A DNA stretch of 64,000 bases, taken from an uncultured Paracoccaceae bacterium. Lineage in GTDB: Bacteria; Pseudomonadota; Alphaproteobacteria; Rhodobacterales; Rhodobacteraceae. A program made the position numbers and the translations under genes. The notes below the pieces were generated by a model. It saw only the letters and a program-made list of their open reading frames with translations, did not search any database and had not been told where the DNA came from. Position 1 is the first letter of the stretch; each line of letters begins with the position of its first letter. Positions 54,291 to 63,940 of this stretch are shown here, piece after piece. The DNA is taken from positions 186,001 through 250,000 of the forward strand of contig CANMPK010000001.1 of NCBI GenBank assembly GCA_947499725.1, given 5' to 3'.

Positions 54291-55970
54291 ATGGCTCAGA
54301 ACGTATCTATGGAGGATTTCGAAGCCCTCCTTAATGAAAGCTTCGAAATGGACACCCCTCAAGAGGGTTCCGTTGTAAAAGGCTCGATCATTGCTATTGA
54401 AGCAGGTCAAGCGATCATCGACGTTGGCTACAAAATGGAAGGCCGCGTTGATCTGAAAGAATTCGCAAACCCTGGCGAAGCTCCTGAAGTTTCTGTTGGC
54501 GACGAGGTAGAAGTTTACCTGCGCGCAGCTGAAAACGCTCGTGGCGAAGCGGTTATCTCTCGTGAGATGGCACGTCGCGAAGAAGCTTGGGATCGTCTGG
54601 AAAAAGCATACGCTGACGATGCACGCGTTGAAGGCGCGATCTTCGGCCGCGTTAAAGGTGGCTTCACAGTTGATCTGGGCGGCGCAGTTGCGTTCTTGCC
54701 TGGTTCCCAAGTTGACGTACGTCCAGTACGTGACGCGGGCCCACTGATGGGTCTGAAGCAGCCATTCCAAATCCTGAAAATGGACCGTCGTCGTGGCAAC
54801 ATCGTTGTATCCCGTCGTGCGATCCTCGAAGAGTCCCGCGCAGAACAGCGTGCTGAAGTTATCGGCAAGCTGGCTGAAGGCGACTCTGTTGACGGTGTGG
54901 TTAAGAACATCACTGAATACGGTGCGTTCGTTGACCTGGGCGGCGTAGACGGCCTGCTGCACGTGACAGACATGGCGTGGCGCCGTGTGAACCACCCATC
55001 TGAAATCCTGACAATCGGTGAGACTGTTAAGGTTCAGGTGATCAAGATCAACAAAGAGACACACCGTATCTCCTTGGGCATGAAACAGCTGATGGAAGAT
55101 CCATGGGATCTGGTTGCTGGCAAGTACCCACTGGAATCCACACACACTGGTCGTGTGACAAACATCACCGATTACGGTGCGTTTGTTGAGCTGGAGCCAG
55201 GTGTTGAAGGTCTGGTACACGTTTCTGAAATGTCTTGGACGAAGAAGAACGTACACCCAGGCAAGATCGTTTCTACATCTCAGGAAGTAGAAGTGATGGT
55301 TCTGGAAATCGATGGCGTGAAGCGTCGTGTATCCTTGGGTCTGAAGCAAACTCAGCGTAACCCATGGGAAGTGTTTGCAGAAACACACCCAGAGAACACT
55401 GAAGTTGAAGGTGAAGTTAAGAACATCACCGAATTCGGCCTGTTCATCGGTCTGCCTGGCGAAATCGACGGCATGGTTCACCTGTCCGACATTTCTTGGG
55501 ACGAGCGCGGCGAAGACGCGATCCAGAACTTCCGCAAAGGCGACATGGTCAAAGCGGTTGTATCTGAAGTCGACGTTGAAAAAGAGCGTATCTCTCTGTC
55601 CATCAAAGGCCTCGGCGGCGACAAGTTTGCTGAAGCAACTGGCGGCGTAAAGCGCGGTTCTATCGTAACTGTTGAAGTAACAGCGATCGAAGAAGGCGGT
55701 ATCGAAGTGGAATACGAAGGCATGAAGTCCTTCATCCGTCGTTCCGACCTGGCACGCGATCGTGCGGACCAACGTCCAGAGCGCTTCAACGTTGGCGACA
55801 AAGTCGACGTACGCGTGACCAACGTAGATGGCAAAACACGCCGTCTGGGTCTGTCCGTGAAAGCACGCGAAATCGCAGAAGAGAAGGAAGCAGTTGAACA
55901 GTATGGTTCCTCTGACTCCGGCGCATCCTTGGGTGATATCCTTGGCGCGGCTCTGAAGGGTGACGAATAA
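54291..55970 (+). CDS. rpsA: 30S ribosomal protein S1
   Basis: A 559-residue RNA-binding ribosomal protein needed for initiation on structured mRNAs. Six S1 OB-fold repeats are visible, the central ones most clearly (GVVKNITEYGAFVDLGGVDG; GRVTNITDYGAFVELEPG; GEVKNITEFGLFIGLPGEI). Codon use is strongly biased, as for highly expressed genes. S1 represses its own synthesis in other bacteria; the structured leader is compatible with this. Confidence 0.98.
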   Translation: MAQNVSMEDFEALLNESFEMDTPQEGSVVKGSIIAIEAGQAIIDVGYKMEGRVDLKEFANPGEAPEVSVGDEVEVYLRAAENARGEAVISREMARREEAWDRLEKAYADDARVEGAIFGRVKGGFTVDLGGAVAFLPGSQVDVRPVRDAGPLMGLKQPFQILKMDRRRGNIVVSRRAILEESRAEQRAEVIGKLAEGDSVDGVVKNITEYGAFVDLGGVDGLLHVTDMAWRRVNHPSEILTIGETVKVQVIKINKETHRISLGMKQLMEDPWDLVAGKYPLESTHTGRVTNITDYGAFVELEPGVEGLVHVSEMSWTKKNVHPGKIVSTSQEVEVMVLEIDGVKRRVSLGLKQTQRNPWEVFAETHPENTEVEGEVKNITEFGLFIGLPGEIDGMVHLSDISWDERGEDAIQNFRKGDMVKAVVSEVDVEKERISLSIKGLGGDKFAEATGGVKRGSIVTVEVTAIEEGGIEVEYEGMKSFIRRSDLARDRADQRPERFNVGDKVDVRVTNVDGKTRRLGLSVKAREIAEEKEAVEQYGSSDSGASLGDILGAALKGDE

Positions 55971-55999
55971 TCCCCGCTGCTAGATAGCGTATGACATTT

Positions 56000-56032
56000 G
56001 GCCTCGCCCACGCGGCGGGGCCTTTCTTATTT
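56000..56032 (+). terminator. Terminator of rpsA
   Basis: Stem GGCCTCGCC / GGCGGGGCC (one T-G pair) with a 5-base loop, followed by TTTCTTATTT. Confidence 0.85.
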
Positions 56033-56075
56033 CGCGCAAGTTGCGTGATACCCTCCTGAAAAGAAAAGACTTACC

Positions 56076-58142
56076 GTGAAACAATCCCTCCGTGATGCGT
56101 TAGACGATCGTGGCTATGAGACCCTGACCCCTGTGCAACAAGCTGTGCTTGAGCCAGAGCTGGAAGGGCGCGACCTCTTGGTTTCGGCGCAAACCGGATC
56201 GGGTAAGACATTGGGCTTTGGTCTGGCGATCTCGTCGACTGTTCTGGCTGAAGGGGATCGTTTTGCCCGTGCAAATGCGCCGCTGGCTTTGGTGATTGCA
56301 CCAACGCGCGAGCTGGCCTTGCAAGTGAAACGCGAGCTCGGCTGGCTTTATGCCAAAGCCGGTGCTGTGATGGCGTCCTGTGTGGGCGGCATGGATATGC
56401 GCGATGAACGTCGCGCTTTGGGTCGTGGTGCCCATATCGTTGTGGCCACACCGGGCCGTCTGCGCGACCACATCATGCGCGGATCTATCGACCTGAGCGA
56501 GTTGCGCGCGGTTGTTCTGGACGAAGCAGATGAGATGCTGGATCTGGGCTTCCGTGAAGATCTGGAATTCATTCTGGGTGAAGCCCCAGAAGAGCGCCAG
56601 ACATTGCTTTTCTCTGCAACCGTTCCAAAAACGATTTTGGGTCTGGCCAAGAACTATCAAACCGACGCGCAACGCGTTGTCGTGAAATCAGAAAACAAAC
56701 AGCACGCCGATATTCAGTATCGCGCGATGCAGGTTGTGGACCGTGATGTCGAAAACGCAGTGATCAACACATTGCTGTTTCACGATGCACCAAACGCCAT
56801 CGTCTTTGGCAACACACGCGCTACGGTTAACCGTTTAACCACACGTCTGTCCAACCGTGGCTTCAAGGTTGTGGCCCTGTCTGGTGAGCTGTCGCAAAGC
56901 GAGCGGACCCACGCCCTGCAAGCGATGCGCGATGGTCGTGCGAATGTTTGTGTTGCCACAGATGTTGCTGCGCGCGGGATCGATCTGCCGAACCTTGATC
57001 TGGTTGTACATGCAGAATTGCCGGGCAGCCATGAAACGCTGCTGCACCGCTCTGGCCGAACAGGCCGCGCGGGCCGTAAAGGTGTCAGCGCTTTGGTTGT
57101 GACCAAACGCAACATGAAAAAAGCGCAGCGCATTCTAGGCATGGCCAAGCTTCAGGCTGAATGGGGCAGCGCGCCAAGTGCAGATGATGTGCAGGGCCGT
57201 GAAGAAGAACGTTTGCTGACCAGCGAGTCTTGGCAGCAAGAGACAACGGAAAAAGAAGCTGGCTTGGTGGCGAAGCTGCTAGAGCAGTTCACACCGGAAC
57301 AAGTCGCAACTGCATTTGTACGTGTGCGTTCTGAAAACCGCTCTGCGCCAGAAGATATTACAGCATTTGACGCCAAGCCGCGCCCACGCGAAGAGTTCGG
57401 CGCAAGTGTTTGGTTCTCTGTTGAAGGTGGCCGTAAAGCAGGCGCAGAGCCGCGCTTTATGCTGCCAATGCTTTGTAAAATCGGCGGTCTGACCAAAGAC
57501 GATATCGGTGCGATCCGTGTTCAGTCTGAAGAGACCTTTGTGCAAATTCTGGAAGCCAGCGTGCCTAAGTTCCTAGAACGCGTTGGTTCTGACATGACCG
57601 TTGAAGATGGCGCTGTTCTGACGCAACTAGACAGCGCACCTGTTTTGGAACGCCGCGAACGTCCGTCTGGTGGCTTTGATCGCAAGGGCGGCGGTTACAA
57701 AGGCAAACCACGTGGCGATCGTCGTGGCCGTGATGATCGCGGCCAGCGCGACGACTACGGCGCGCGCGGTGACCGTGGCGATCGTAAGCCGCGCAATGAT
57801 GGCCCACGCGATTGGAACGACAGCTCCGAGCCGCGTCAGCGTAAGCCAAAGCCGCCTTCAAAAGGTGGCCCAGCGAAACCGCACCGTAAAGGGCGTGATG
57901 GAGATGCGCCGCGTCGTCCATCTGCTGAGGAATGGTCTGGTGCTTCTAAACGCTCTGGCGGAGACGGTGGTGGCTACAAGGGTGGCAAGCCGGGTGGCAA
58001 ATTCGGCAAGCCAGGTGACAAGCCAAAAGGTCCACCTCCGCCAAAGGGCAAATCCAATAGCAAGAAGAACAAAGCACGTGCAGCAGCGCGTGCCGCAGGC
58101 GCTGGCAATCAGCCACCAAAGCGCGGTCGCAATAAAGACTAA
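56076..58142 (+). CDS. DEAD-box RNA helicase with DbpA-type domain and basic tail
   Basis: A 688-residue ATP-dependent RNA helicase. Motifs in order: TPVQQAVL (Q motif), AQTGSGKT, PTRELALQ, TPGRL, DEADEML, SAT, and HRSGRTGRAGR. A DbpA-type RNA-binding domain follows (about 450-525, FSVEGGRKAGAEPRFMLPML). The last ~150 residues form a low-complexity Arg/Gly/Asp/Lys tail, ending KAR-AAARAAG. The DeaD/CsdA group acts in ribosome assembly and cold growth. Exact orthology is uncertain, so no symbol is given. Confidence 0.92.
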   Translation: MKQSLRDALDDRGYETLTPVQQAVLEPELEGRDLLVSAQTGSGKTLGFGLAISSTVLAEGDRFARANAPLALVIAPTRELALQVKRELGWLYAKAGAVMASCVGGMDMRDERRALGRGAHIVVATPGRLRDHIMRGSIDLSELRAVVLDEADEMLDLGFREDLEFILGEAPEERQTLLFSATVPKTILGLAKNYQTDAQRVVVKSENKQHADIQYRAMQVVDRDVENAVINTLLFHDAPNAIVFGNTRATVNRLTTRLSNRGFKVVALSGELSQSERTHALQAMRDGRANVCVATDVAARGIDLPNLDLVVHAELPGSHETLLHRSGRTGRAGRKGVSALVVTKRNMKKAQRILGMAKLQAEWGSAPSADDVQGREEERLLTSESWQQETTEKEAGLVAKLLEQFTPEQVATAFVRVRSENRSAPEDITAFDAKPRPREEFGASVWFSVEGGRKAGAEPRFMLPMLCKIGGLTKDDIGAIRVQSEETFVQILEASVPKFLERVGSDMTVEDGAVLTQLDSAPVLERRERPSGGFDRKGGGYKGKPRGDRRGRDDRGQRDDYGARGDRGDRKPRNDGPRDWNDSSEPRQRKPKPPSKGGPAKPHRKGRDGDAPRRPSAEEWSGASKRSGGDGGGYKGGKPGGKFGKPGDKPKGPPPPKGKSNSKKNKARAAARAAGAGNQPPKRGRNKD

Positions 58143-58170
58143 GCTTTGCCTGTAAAGACCCTGCACGAAC

Positions 58171-58203
58171 CCGCGCAACAGTTTCAGTTGCGCGGTTTTT
58201 TTT
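58171..58203 (+). terminator. Terminator of the DEAD-box helicase gene
   Basis: Stem CCGCGCAAC / GTTGCGCGG with a 7-base loop and a run of eight T. Confidence 0.88.
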
Positions 58204-58635
58204 GCGCCTGCCAGTCAGAAGTGACGCAGCGTTTCTCGGTACTGTTCCTGCCAGCCACAGGAACCTGTGGCGCCGGTCTTGTTGCTTTCTCTGAGTGGGG
58301 CAACGAAGATTGCAACGCGTATAAAGGCTCTGCTTCTCGCCTGTCTGGGACAGCCAAAGGACGTTGCGAAAAGCAATTGTATCGCGATGCCGCCGTGCAA
58401 GACAGAGATCCCTCTAGTCCCGAATCGATTGTTCCTTTCTGCGATGCGGCATCGGGTAAAAACATAATATCGGGAAAAATGAGACCGCTTTCCGATACAA
58501 AAAACCAGTAGTTACCCACATTTTTGCTAAAAATCAGTGGTTTGGCAGATCAAATTGTTTCCGCATTGAGAGAGAATTCGTATAGTCGAGTGCAATGCCA
58601 AGATAAAAACATTTGGGCCCGGGGAGAGGACGACA
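58204..58635. other. 432-base gap before ihfB
   Basis: No recognised gene. The only ORF of note (58146-58511 plus) runs over the preceding terminator and has no family resemblance. The right part is AT-rich and includes TATAGT at about 58580 as a possible -10 for ihfB, with GGGGAGAGGA as the ihfB ribosome-binding site. An unrecognised small RNA cannot be excluded. Confidence 0.45.
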
Positions 58636-58920
58636 ATGATCCGTTCTGAACTTATTCAAAAAATTGCGGACGAAAATCCGCATCTTTACCAACGCGATGT
58701 CGAGCGTATCGTAAATTCTATTTTCGAAGAAATTACCGATGCGATGTCTCGCGGTGACCGCGTTGAACTGCGCGGCTTTGGTGCGTTTTCTGTGAAGCAG
58801 CGTGATGCACGTGTGGGCCGAAATCCGCGCACAGGTGAATCTGTCGCAGTTGAAGAAAAGCACGTTCCGTTCTTTAAGACAGGAAAGCTCCTACGGGATC
58901 GTCTTAACGGAAAAGCTTAA
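58636..58920 (+). CDS. ihfB: Integration host factor subunit beta
   Basis: A 94-residue DNA-bending protein of the HU/IHF family that pairs with IhfA. It has the start [15 protein letters not shown] and the arm motif [22 protein letters not shown], whose Pro intercalates at the bend. The IhfB identity follows from the [21 protein letters not shown] pattern. Its stop overlaps the lapA start (TAATG). Confidence 0.96.
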   Translation: MIRSELIQKIADENPHLYQRDVERIVNSIFEEITDAMSRGDRVELRGFGAFSVKQRDARVGRNPRTGESVAVEEKHVPFFKTGKLLRDRLNGKA

Positions 58921-59270
58921 TGCGTTACATTCGATATGCCTTTTTGGCCACGCTCGGCGTGATTTTGATTTCGGTGGCTCTGGCCAACCGCTCTATTGTT
59001 ACTTTGAACTTGCTGCCTGATCCTTTGGCTCAGTTGTTGAACCTAAACTACTCCATAGAACTGCCACTGTTTGTGGTGATCTTTGGTGGGATCGTTGCCG
59101 GTTTGCTGATTGGGTTCTTTTGGGAATGGCTGCGCGAATATAAAATCCGCGCTGCCGCTGGCCGTACAGAGCGTGAGTTGGTTCAAACCAAACGCGAAGT
59201 GCGCCGCCTAAAGGGCAAACAAGAGGAAGGCAAAGACGAGGTTCTGGCACTTTTGGAAGAAGCCAGCTAA
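58920..59270 (+). CDS. LapA-family membrane protein
   Basis: A 116-residue lipopolysaccharide assembly protein A (LapA/YciS)-domain protein. Two membrane helices (about 5-22 and about 42-65) are followed by a cytoplasmic coiled coil rich in Arg, Glu and Lys. The ihfB-lapA order is common in Proteobacteria. Start and ihfB stop share one base. Confidence 0.88.
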   Translation: MRYIRYAFLATLGVILISVALANRSIVTLNLLPDPLAQLLNLNYSIELPLFVVIFGGIVAGLLIGFFWEWLREYKIRAAAGRTERELVQTKREVRRLKGKQEEGKDEVLALLEEAS

Positions 59271-59294
59271 ATCAAACCTTAGAGATTGTCAGCG

Positions 59295-59322
59295 CGCCTC
59301 GGAGATAATCCGGGGCGTTTTG
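59295..59322 (+). terminator. Terminator of ihfB-lapA
   Basis: Stem CGCCTCGG / CCGGGGCG (one T-G pair) with a 7-base loop and TTTT, 24 bases after the lapA stop. trpF starts 16 bases beyond, so readthrough may contribute to trpF expression. Confidence 0.75.
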
Positions 59323-59337
59323 CATTTGGAGACTAGG

Positions 59338-59997
59338 ATGAAAACGCGCGTAAAAATTTGCGGTTTGAAAGAGCCAGAACATGTTGCCGCTGCCTGCGAG
59401 GCAGGGGCCAGCTATTTGGGTTTTGTGTTCTTTGAAAAGTCTCCGCGCAATGTGGCGGCTGAACTCGCGCGAGACTTGGCCGTGGATGTGCCCGTTGGCG
59501 TGGCGAAAGTTGCGTTAACGGTGAATGCGGATGATCAGGCGCTGGATCACATTCTTGGGCGTGTCCCGATCGATATCTTGCAGCTTCACGGCTCTGAGAC
59601 CCCGCAGCGCGTGGCCGAGGTGCGCAAACGCTATGGCTTGCCGGTAATGAAGGCGCTTGGGATCGCGGATGCCTCTGACGTGGCGAAGATTGATCAATTT
59701 GGATCAGACGCGGATCAAATTTTGGTGGATGCCAAAGCCCCAAAAGGCGCGGCCTTGCCGGGGGGCAATGGCTTGGCCTTTGATTGGAAGCTCGTGAACC
59801 GCAAATACTGGCCGTGTCCGTGGATGCTGGCCGGTGGGCTGACCCCTGAAAACGTTGCGCTTGCGATCAAGATGACGGGCGCGCGGCAGGTGGATGTGTC
59901 GAGCGGGGTAGAGACCACGCCGGGCCAGAAAGATGCTGAATTGATCCGCCGTTTTATCCAAGCTGCGAAAGAAAAGCCTGCTCCAAAGCTGGTATAA
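59338..59997 (+). CDS. trpF: Phosphoribosylanthranilate isomerase TrpF
   Basis: Third step of tryptophan synthesis (PRA to CdRP). The 219-residue TIM-barrel has the catalytic Cys in [11 protein letters not shown], the LQLHGSE motif, the catalytic Asp in [15 protein letters not shown] and the phosphate-binding [10 protein letters not shown] and VDVSSGVE. The start ATG KTRVKIC is decided by the conserved N-terminus. trpB follows after 69 bases. Confidence 0.95.
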   Translation: MKTRVKICGLKEPEHVAAACEAGASYLGFVFFEKSPRNVAAELARDLAVDVPVGVAKVALTVNADDQALDHILGRVPIDILQLHGSETPQRVAEVRKRYGLPVMKALGIADASDVAKIDQFGSDADQILVDAKAPKGAALPGGNGLAFDWKLVNRKYWPCPWMLAGGLTPENVALAIKMTGARQVDVSSGVETTPGQKDAELIRRFIQAAKEKPAPKLV

Positions 59998-60066
59998 CAC
60001 TTTGCGTTGGACGTTTGCCTGTCCGCGCTCTAAGACATGCCTAAGACGTCAAAGAAAGATACATCC

Positions 60067-61305
60067 ATGGCCAACGAACTTTTCAATAGCTTCATGAACG
60101 GACCTGATGAAAAAGGTCGTTTTGGTGATTTTGGCGGGCGCTTTGTCTCTGAGACATTGATGCCGCTGATCCTTGATCTGGAAGCCGAATACGAAAAGGC
60201 CAAGACTGACCCAACGTTCTGGGCAGAGATGGATGATCTGTGGACGCATTACGTGGGTCGTCCAAGCCCACTGTATTTTGCGCCGCGCATGACCGAGGAA
60301 CTTGGTGGCGCGAAAATCTATCTGAAACGCGACGAGCTGAACCACACAGGCGCGCATAAGATCAACAACGTGTTGGGTCAGATCATTCTGGCAAAACGCA
60401 TGGGCAAGACGCGTATCATCGCGGAAACCGGCGCTGGCCAACACGGTGTGGCGACGGCGACGGTCTGTGCGAAGTTCGGCTTGAAATGCGTGGTTTACAT
60501 GGGTGCGCATGACGTAGAGCGTCAAGCGCCGAACGTCTTCCGCATGCGCCTGCTGGGCGCAGAGGTCGTGCCGGTGACCTCTGGTCGTGGCACGCTGAAA
60601 GACGCGATGAACGATGCGCTGCGTGACTGGGTGACCAACGTTGCAGACACCTTCTATTGCATCGGCACAGTGGCCGGCCCACACCCGTATCCTGCGATGG
60701 TCCGTGATTTCCAAGCCATCATCGGCAAGGAAGTGCGCGAACAGCTGGCCGAGCAAGAGGGCGAAGGCCGTTTGCCGGATACTGTGATCGCTGCGATCGG
60801 TGGTGGTTCCAACGCGATGGGCCTGTTCTTCCCGTTCTTGGATGATGAAAGCGTGAATATCATCGGCGTTGAAGCCGGTGGTAAAGGCGTTGATCAGAAA
60901 TACGAACACTGCGCATCTTTGACAGGTGGTCGTCCGGGCGTTCTGCATGGCAACCGCACCTACCTGCTGCAAGATGATGATGGACAAATCCTTGAGGGTT
61001 TCTCGATCTCTGCGGGTCTGGATTATCCGGGTATTGGCCCAGAGCACGCATGGCTGCATGAAATTGGCCGCGCGCAATATGTGTCGATCACCGATAAAGA
61101 AGCGCTAGAGGCGTTCCAGTTCTCTTGCCGCACCGAAGGTATCATTCCAGCGCTAGAGCCGAGCCATGCTTTGGCCCATGTGATGAAGCTGGCACCGACA
61201 TTGCCGAAAGATCATATCTTGGTCATGAACATGTGTGGCCGCGGTGACAAAGACATCTTCACTGTCGCGCGTCACCTTGGCTTTGACATGACTGGCGCTG
61301 AATAA
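60067..61305 (+). CDS. trpB: Tryptophan synthase beta chain TrpB
   Basis: Makes L-Trp from indole and serine with PLP. The 412-residue protein has the PLP Lys in [11 protein letters not shown], the phosphate loop GGGSNAMG, and a substrate loop [12 protein letters not shown]. The [22 protein letters not shown] was chosen by family start; an in-frame ATG ten codons upstream is possible. trpA is not adjacent: a terminator follows directly. Confidence 0.96.
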   Translation: MANELFNSFMNGPDEKGRFGDFGGRFVSETLMPLILDLEAEYEKAKTDPTFWAEMDDLWTHYVGRPSPLYFAPRMTEELGGAKIYLKRDELNHTGAHKINNVLGQIILAKRMGKTRIIAETGAGQHGVATATVCAKFGLKCVVYMGAHDVERQAPNVFRMRLLGAEVVPVTSGRGTLKDAMNDALRDWVTNVADTFYCIGTVAGPHPYPAMVRDFQAIIGKEVREQLAEQEGEGRLPDTVIAAIGGGSNAMGLFFPFLDDESVNIIGVEAGGKGVDQKYEHCASLTGGRPGVLHGNRTYLLQDDDGQILEGFSISAGLDYPGIGPEHAWLHEIGRAQYVSITDKEALEAFQFSCRTEGIIPALEPSHALAHVMKLAPTLPKDHILVMNMCGRGDKDIFTVARHLGFDMTGAE

Positions 61306-61324
61306 GTAATTGCAAAGATTAAAG

Positions 61325-61357
61325 AAAACGGCGCTTCTTCGGAGGCGCCGTTTTTCT
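61325..61357 (+). terminator. Terminator of trpFB
   Basis: Stem AAAACGGCGC / GCGCCGTTTT with a 10-base loop, then TTCTTTG, 20 bases after the trpB stop. Confidence 0.85.
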
Positions 61358-61401
61358 TTGGGCGGGCATAAATTCAGCCAAAACCCATCAATATTTGCGC
61401 T

Positions 61402-61415
61402 TAAACTTAAGTTTA
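61402..61415. promoter_or_regulatory. 14-bp perfect palindrome in promoter region
   Basis: TAAACTTAAGTTTA is a perfect palindrome. It is flanked by a wider imperfect stem (GCGCTTA / TGAGCGC), and a second dyad GCAAAC-N7-GTTTGC lies at 61501-61519. Both are upstream of the small gene at 61538 and may be operator sites for the LuxR-type regulator encoded downstream. Confidence 0.5.
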
Positions 61416-61537
61416 GGTCCATAAACCTGAGCGCCAGAGGGGCGGTTTTAAACTTCTGACCAATAGATTTCCCTTCTCTGATCAAGCGAGATGACCGCAA
61501 GCAAACCAAATGTGTTTGCAAGAGAAAGGACTGAACT

Positions 61538-61795
61538 ATGACCCGCTTGCTTTTGACGTCATGCGCCGTTCTGACGGGGCTATGGGGGCAAGGCCAACCT
61601 GACCTAAGCGTCACGCAGCTGTCTGCAGAAGACGCAGTGCAAAGACAGACGACAGATCACCGGGCCCTTCGTTCACGCCTTATGTTAGCCGATGGCGATT
61701 TCAAAACGTTGGTCTTCTTTGCGGCGTATCCCCCCGATCCGGGCGCGAGGGAAGATTGCTTAGGCATCGGCCTTGAACGAGAGGAGGATGTTTAA
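61538..61795 (+). CDS. Small hypothetical protein, possibly exported
   Basis: An 85-residue ORF with a weak signal-like start (MTRLLLTSCAVLTGLWGQ), where the Cys is not in a lipobox, and a polar remainder. The ATG is 7 bases after AAAGGA. No family was recognised. Coding status is supported only by the ribosome-binding site and position; it may be spurious. Confidence 0.4.
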   Translation: MTRLLLTSCAVLTGLWGQGQPDLSVTQLSAEDAVQRQTTDHRALRSRLMLADGDFKTLVFFAAYPPDPGAREDCLGIGLEREEDV

Positions 61796-61904
61796 CTCAA
61801 ATCAAATGGGGCGAGGCGCTTGATTCCCCATCCTCGTCCTGAGTACTCTCATACTGGTTGGCGTGTTTTCCCCGACAATCGCCAACCAGCTTCTGGAGCC
61901 TGAA

Positions 61905-62240
61905 ATGCACTTACGATCCTATGCTTTGATTTGCTCGCTGGCGCTGTTTTCAGCGGGGGCGTCTCAGGCAAATGAACTCGACGATATTCTGAACCAGCTA
62001 CGTGCGCAGGGCTATATCGAGATCGAAGTAGAACGCACGCTTTTGGGCCGTATCCGTATTGAAGCGGATGGCGTTTTGCACGAGCGAGAGATCATTCTCA
62101 ATCGCCGTAGCTATGAGATTTTGCGAGATTTTTCAGAACCTTATATAAATCACGCCGTCCCGCCACCGAAAGAAGAAAACGCGCCTCCACCACCGCGACC
62201 TCATGGGCCACCACCCGGGGGGTTGTTCAAATATGAATAA
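61905..62240 (+). CDS. Small periplasmic protein with PepSY-like repeat and Pro-rich tail
   Basis: A 111-residue protein with a signal peptide cleaved near SQANE. The mature domain ELDDILNQLRAQGYIEIEVE through GRIRIEADGVLHEREIIL, ending RRSYEILRD, has the beta-alpha-beta pattern of PepSY-like domains that bind or inhibit envelope enzymes. The last 25 residues are Pro-rich (APPPPRPHGPPPGG). The ATG follows TGGAGCC. It overlaps the LuxR gene by 8 bases, so the two act together. Confidence 0.72.
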   Translation: MHLRSYALICSLALFSAGASQANELDDILNQLRAQGYIEIEVERTLLGRIRIEADGVLHEREIILNRRSYEILRDFSEPYINHAVPPPKEENAPPPPRPHGPPPGGLFKYE

Positions 62241-62751
62241 GTTTGTGGGGGGGACCAAAGGGCAGAGGCTGCTTGTCGGATTGATCATCGTGCAGGGCGG
62301 TTGTGCGTTGTTCTTTGTTCTAGAGATTATCCTGACCATTCTGGGCGCGCGCGCGACGCCGATCAGTTGGCATATCCGCGAGCTGCTAGAGATTGGCGCT
62401 GCGGTGGGATTGATCCTGGGGACCACCTTGGGGTTGATCGCTTTGCGGGCGGCCATGCGACAGCGTGCTGTCGCCGAGGAGAGCCTGCGTGTGGTGCGTT
62501 CGGCTTTTCGGGACCATGTGTTTGAGCAATTCACACACTGGGGCCTGACGAGCGCTGAGGCAGATGTGGCGCTGTTTACGTTGAAGGGGCTTTCCGTTGC
62601 AGAGATCGCGGGGCTGCGTGAGACGTCAGAAGGCACCGTAAAAGCGCAGAGCAATGCGATCTATCGCAAGGCGGGCGTCAGCAGTCGCGCGCAACTCTTG
62701 AGCCTGTTCATCGAAGATATGATGGACGAGGGTTCTGATCTAAGCGATTGA
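62233..62751 (+). CDS. Membrane-anchored LuxR-type HTH regulator
   Basis: A 172-residue protein. Two membrane helices (about 11-37 and 50-74) precede a linker and a C-terminal GerE/LuxR HTH (LTSAEADVALFTLKGLSVAE, then TVKAQSNAIYRKAGVSSRAQ). No receiver or PAS domain is present, so it would act as a one-component membrane regulator. It is co-translated with the small periplasmic protein upstream, which may be its sensor or inhibitor. It overlaps DUF2237 on the other strand by 12 bases. Confidence 0.82.
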   Translation: MNKFVGGTKGQRLLVGLIIVQGGCALFFVLEIILTILGARATPISWHIRELLEIGAAVGLILGTTLGLIALRAAMRQRAVAEESLRVVRSAFRDHVFEQFTHWGLTSAEADVALFTLKGLSVAEIAGLRETSEGTVKAQSNAIYRKAGVSSRAQLLSLFIEDMMDEGSDLSD

Positions 62752-63111
62752 ATGTTCTTGTAAAACTCGCAAGGGCACGATGTCTAAGGCGCGGCCATGT
62801 GTGGCTTGAAGATCCACCTTCGGAGCGCAGCCTTCATCATGAGCCTGCAAGAAACGAGCTGCGCAGAGGCACCATTTGTCGCCCGGATTGAGACCCTGAA
62901 AATTATACTCTGGTCGCGGGGTAGATAGGTCGTTTCCGACGTATTTACTGTAGGCCAAAAACTCTGCCGTCATGACCGCGCAGACCGTGTGGCTGCCGTG
63001 ATCTGCATCGCAGATATTGCAATGGCCATCACGGAAGAAACCGGTTTTTGGCTCGTTAGAACAAAGGGTTAGCTCACCACCCAGAACGTTGACTGCGGGA
63101 TCTTTTTCCAT
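62740..63111 (-). CDS. DUF2237 family protein
   Basis: A 123-residue protein with the DUF2237 pattern: NVLGGELTLCSNEPKTGFFRDG, HTVCAVMTAEFLAYSK, GNDLSTPRPE and GDKWCLCAARF. Conserved Cys residues suggest metal or redox chemistry, but the function is unknown. It lies 18 bases downstream of pth on the same strand. Confidence 0.9.
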   Translation of the reverse strand: MEKDPAVNVLGGELTLCSNEPKTGFFRDGHCNICDADHGSHTVCAVMTAEFLAYSKYVGNDLSTPRPEYNFQGLNPGDKWCLCAARFLQAHDEGCAPKVDLQATHGRALDIVPLRVLQEHSIA

Positions 63112-63129
63112 GGGAATAGCCTGATGCGG

Positions 63130-63810
63130 TTATTTGAATTTGTCTATCAACTTTTGCATCGAAGACCGTGTGTCTTCAGATGGGACATCTTCCTTGGGCG
63201 TTTCGGCTGGCTTTGGCTTGGCTTTGCCCGTGGAAGAGCGGGGTGGGGCGACGCGTAGGGCGACTGCATTCATGAATTTCGCGCTGTCATCTTGCGCCAA
63301 ATGGGCTGCGCCGTCGCTGATACCGCGTTGCAAATCGTCCAGCCAGTCATGGTCTGATTTTGAAAAATCCCTTAAAACATAACCACTTACAGCATCTTTG
63401 TGACCGGGGTGACCGATGCCAAGGCGGACGCGATCATAGGCGGGGCTGATATGTTGGTGGATGGAGCGCAAACCGTTGTGGCCCGCGTGTCCGCCGCCGG
63501 ATTTGACGCGGCATTTTCCGGGGGCGAGGTCGAGCTCGTCGTGGAAGACAACCACATCTGTGCTGTCGAGCTTGTGAAAGCGCATGGCCTCGCCAACCGC
63601 TTGGCCAGAGAGGTTCATGAAGGTTTCTGGTTTTAGAAGAATGACTTTGGTGCTGCCAAATTTCCCCTCGGAGACAAGGCCTTGGAACTTTTTGCGCCAA
63701 GGGGAAAAGCCATGATCTTCCGCAATGCGGTCCAGAGCCATGAAGCCGATATTGTGGCGGTTGCCTGCGTATTTTGGGCCGGGGTTGCCGAGGCCGACGA
63801 AGAGTTTCAT
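63130..63810 (-). CDS. pth: Peptidyl-tRNA hydrolase Pth
   Basis: Releases peptides from tRNAs that dropped off the ribosome. The 226-residue protein has the active-site [18 protein letters not shown] (catalytic His20), the substrate-contact [10 protein letters not shown], and [20 protein letters not shown]-terminal tail of about 35 charged residues is common in this group. Upstream genes are beyond the window. Confidence 0.96.
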   Translation of the reverse strand: MKLFVGLGNPGPKYAGNRHNIGFMALDRIAEDHGFSPWRKKFQGLVSEGKFGSTKVILLKPETFMNLSGQAVGEAMRFHKLDSTDVVVFHDELDLAPGKCRVKSGGGHAGHNGLRSIHQHISPAYDRVRLGIGHPGHKDAVSGYVLRDFSKSDHDWLDDLQRGISDGAAHLAQDDSAKFMNAVALRVAPPRSSTGKAKPKPAETPKEDVPSEDTRSSMQKLIDKFK

Positions 63811-63940
63811 GGCGCCTTATCCGTATATTTGGTCGCTGTGGTTGATCTGAGTTTTACGCGGGCAGGGGCGGAAAAGCGAGGGGGATTTGGAAAGGGCGTG
63901 TCTAGGGCTACGGGCGCTGCGTTCATCTTTCGCAAAGGTG

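Noticed and set aside
54090-55772. 560-residue ORF antisense to rpsA
   Set aside because: Lies wholly opposite rpsA, whose biased codon use keeps the complementary frame open. No family resemblance.
58146-58511. 121-residue ORF after the DEAD-box helicase
   Set aside because: Its coding would run through a strong terminator with eight T; no ribosome-binding site and no family.
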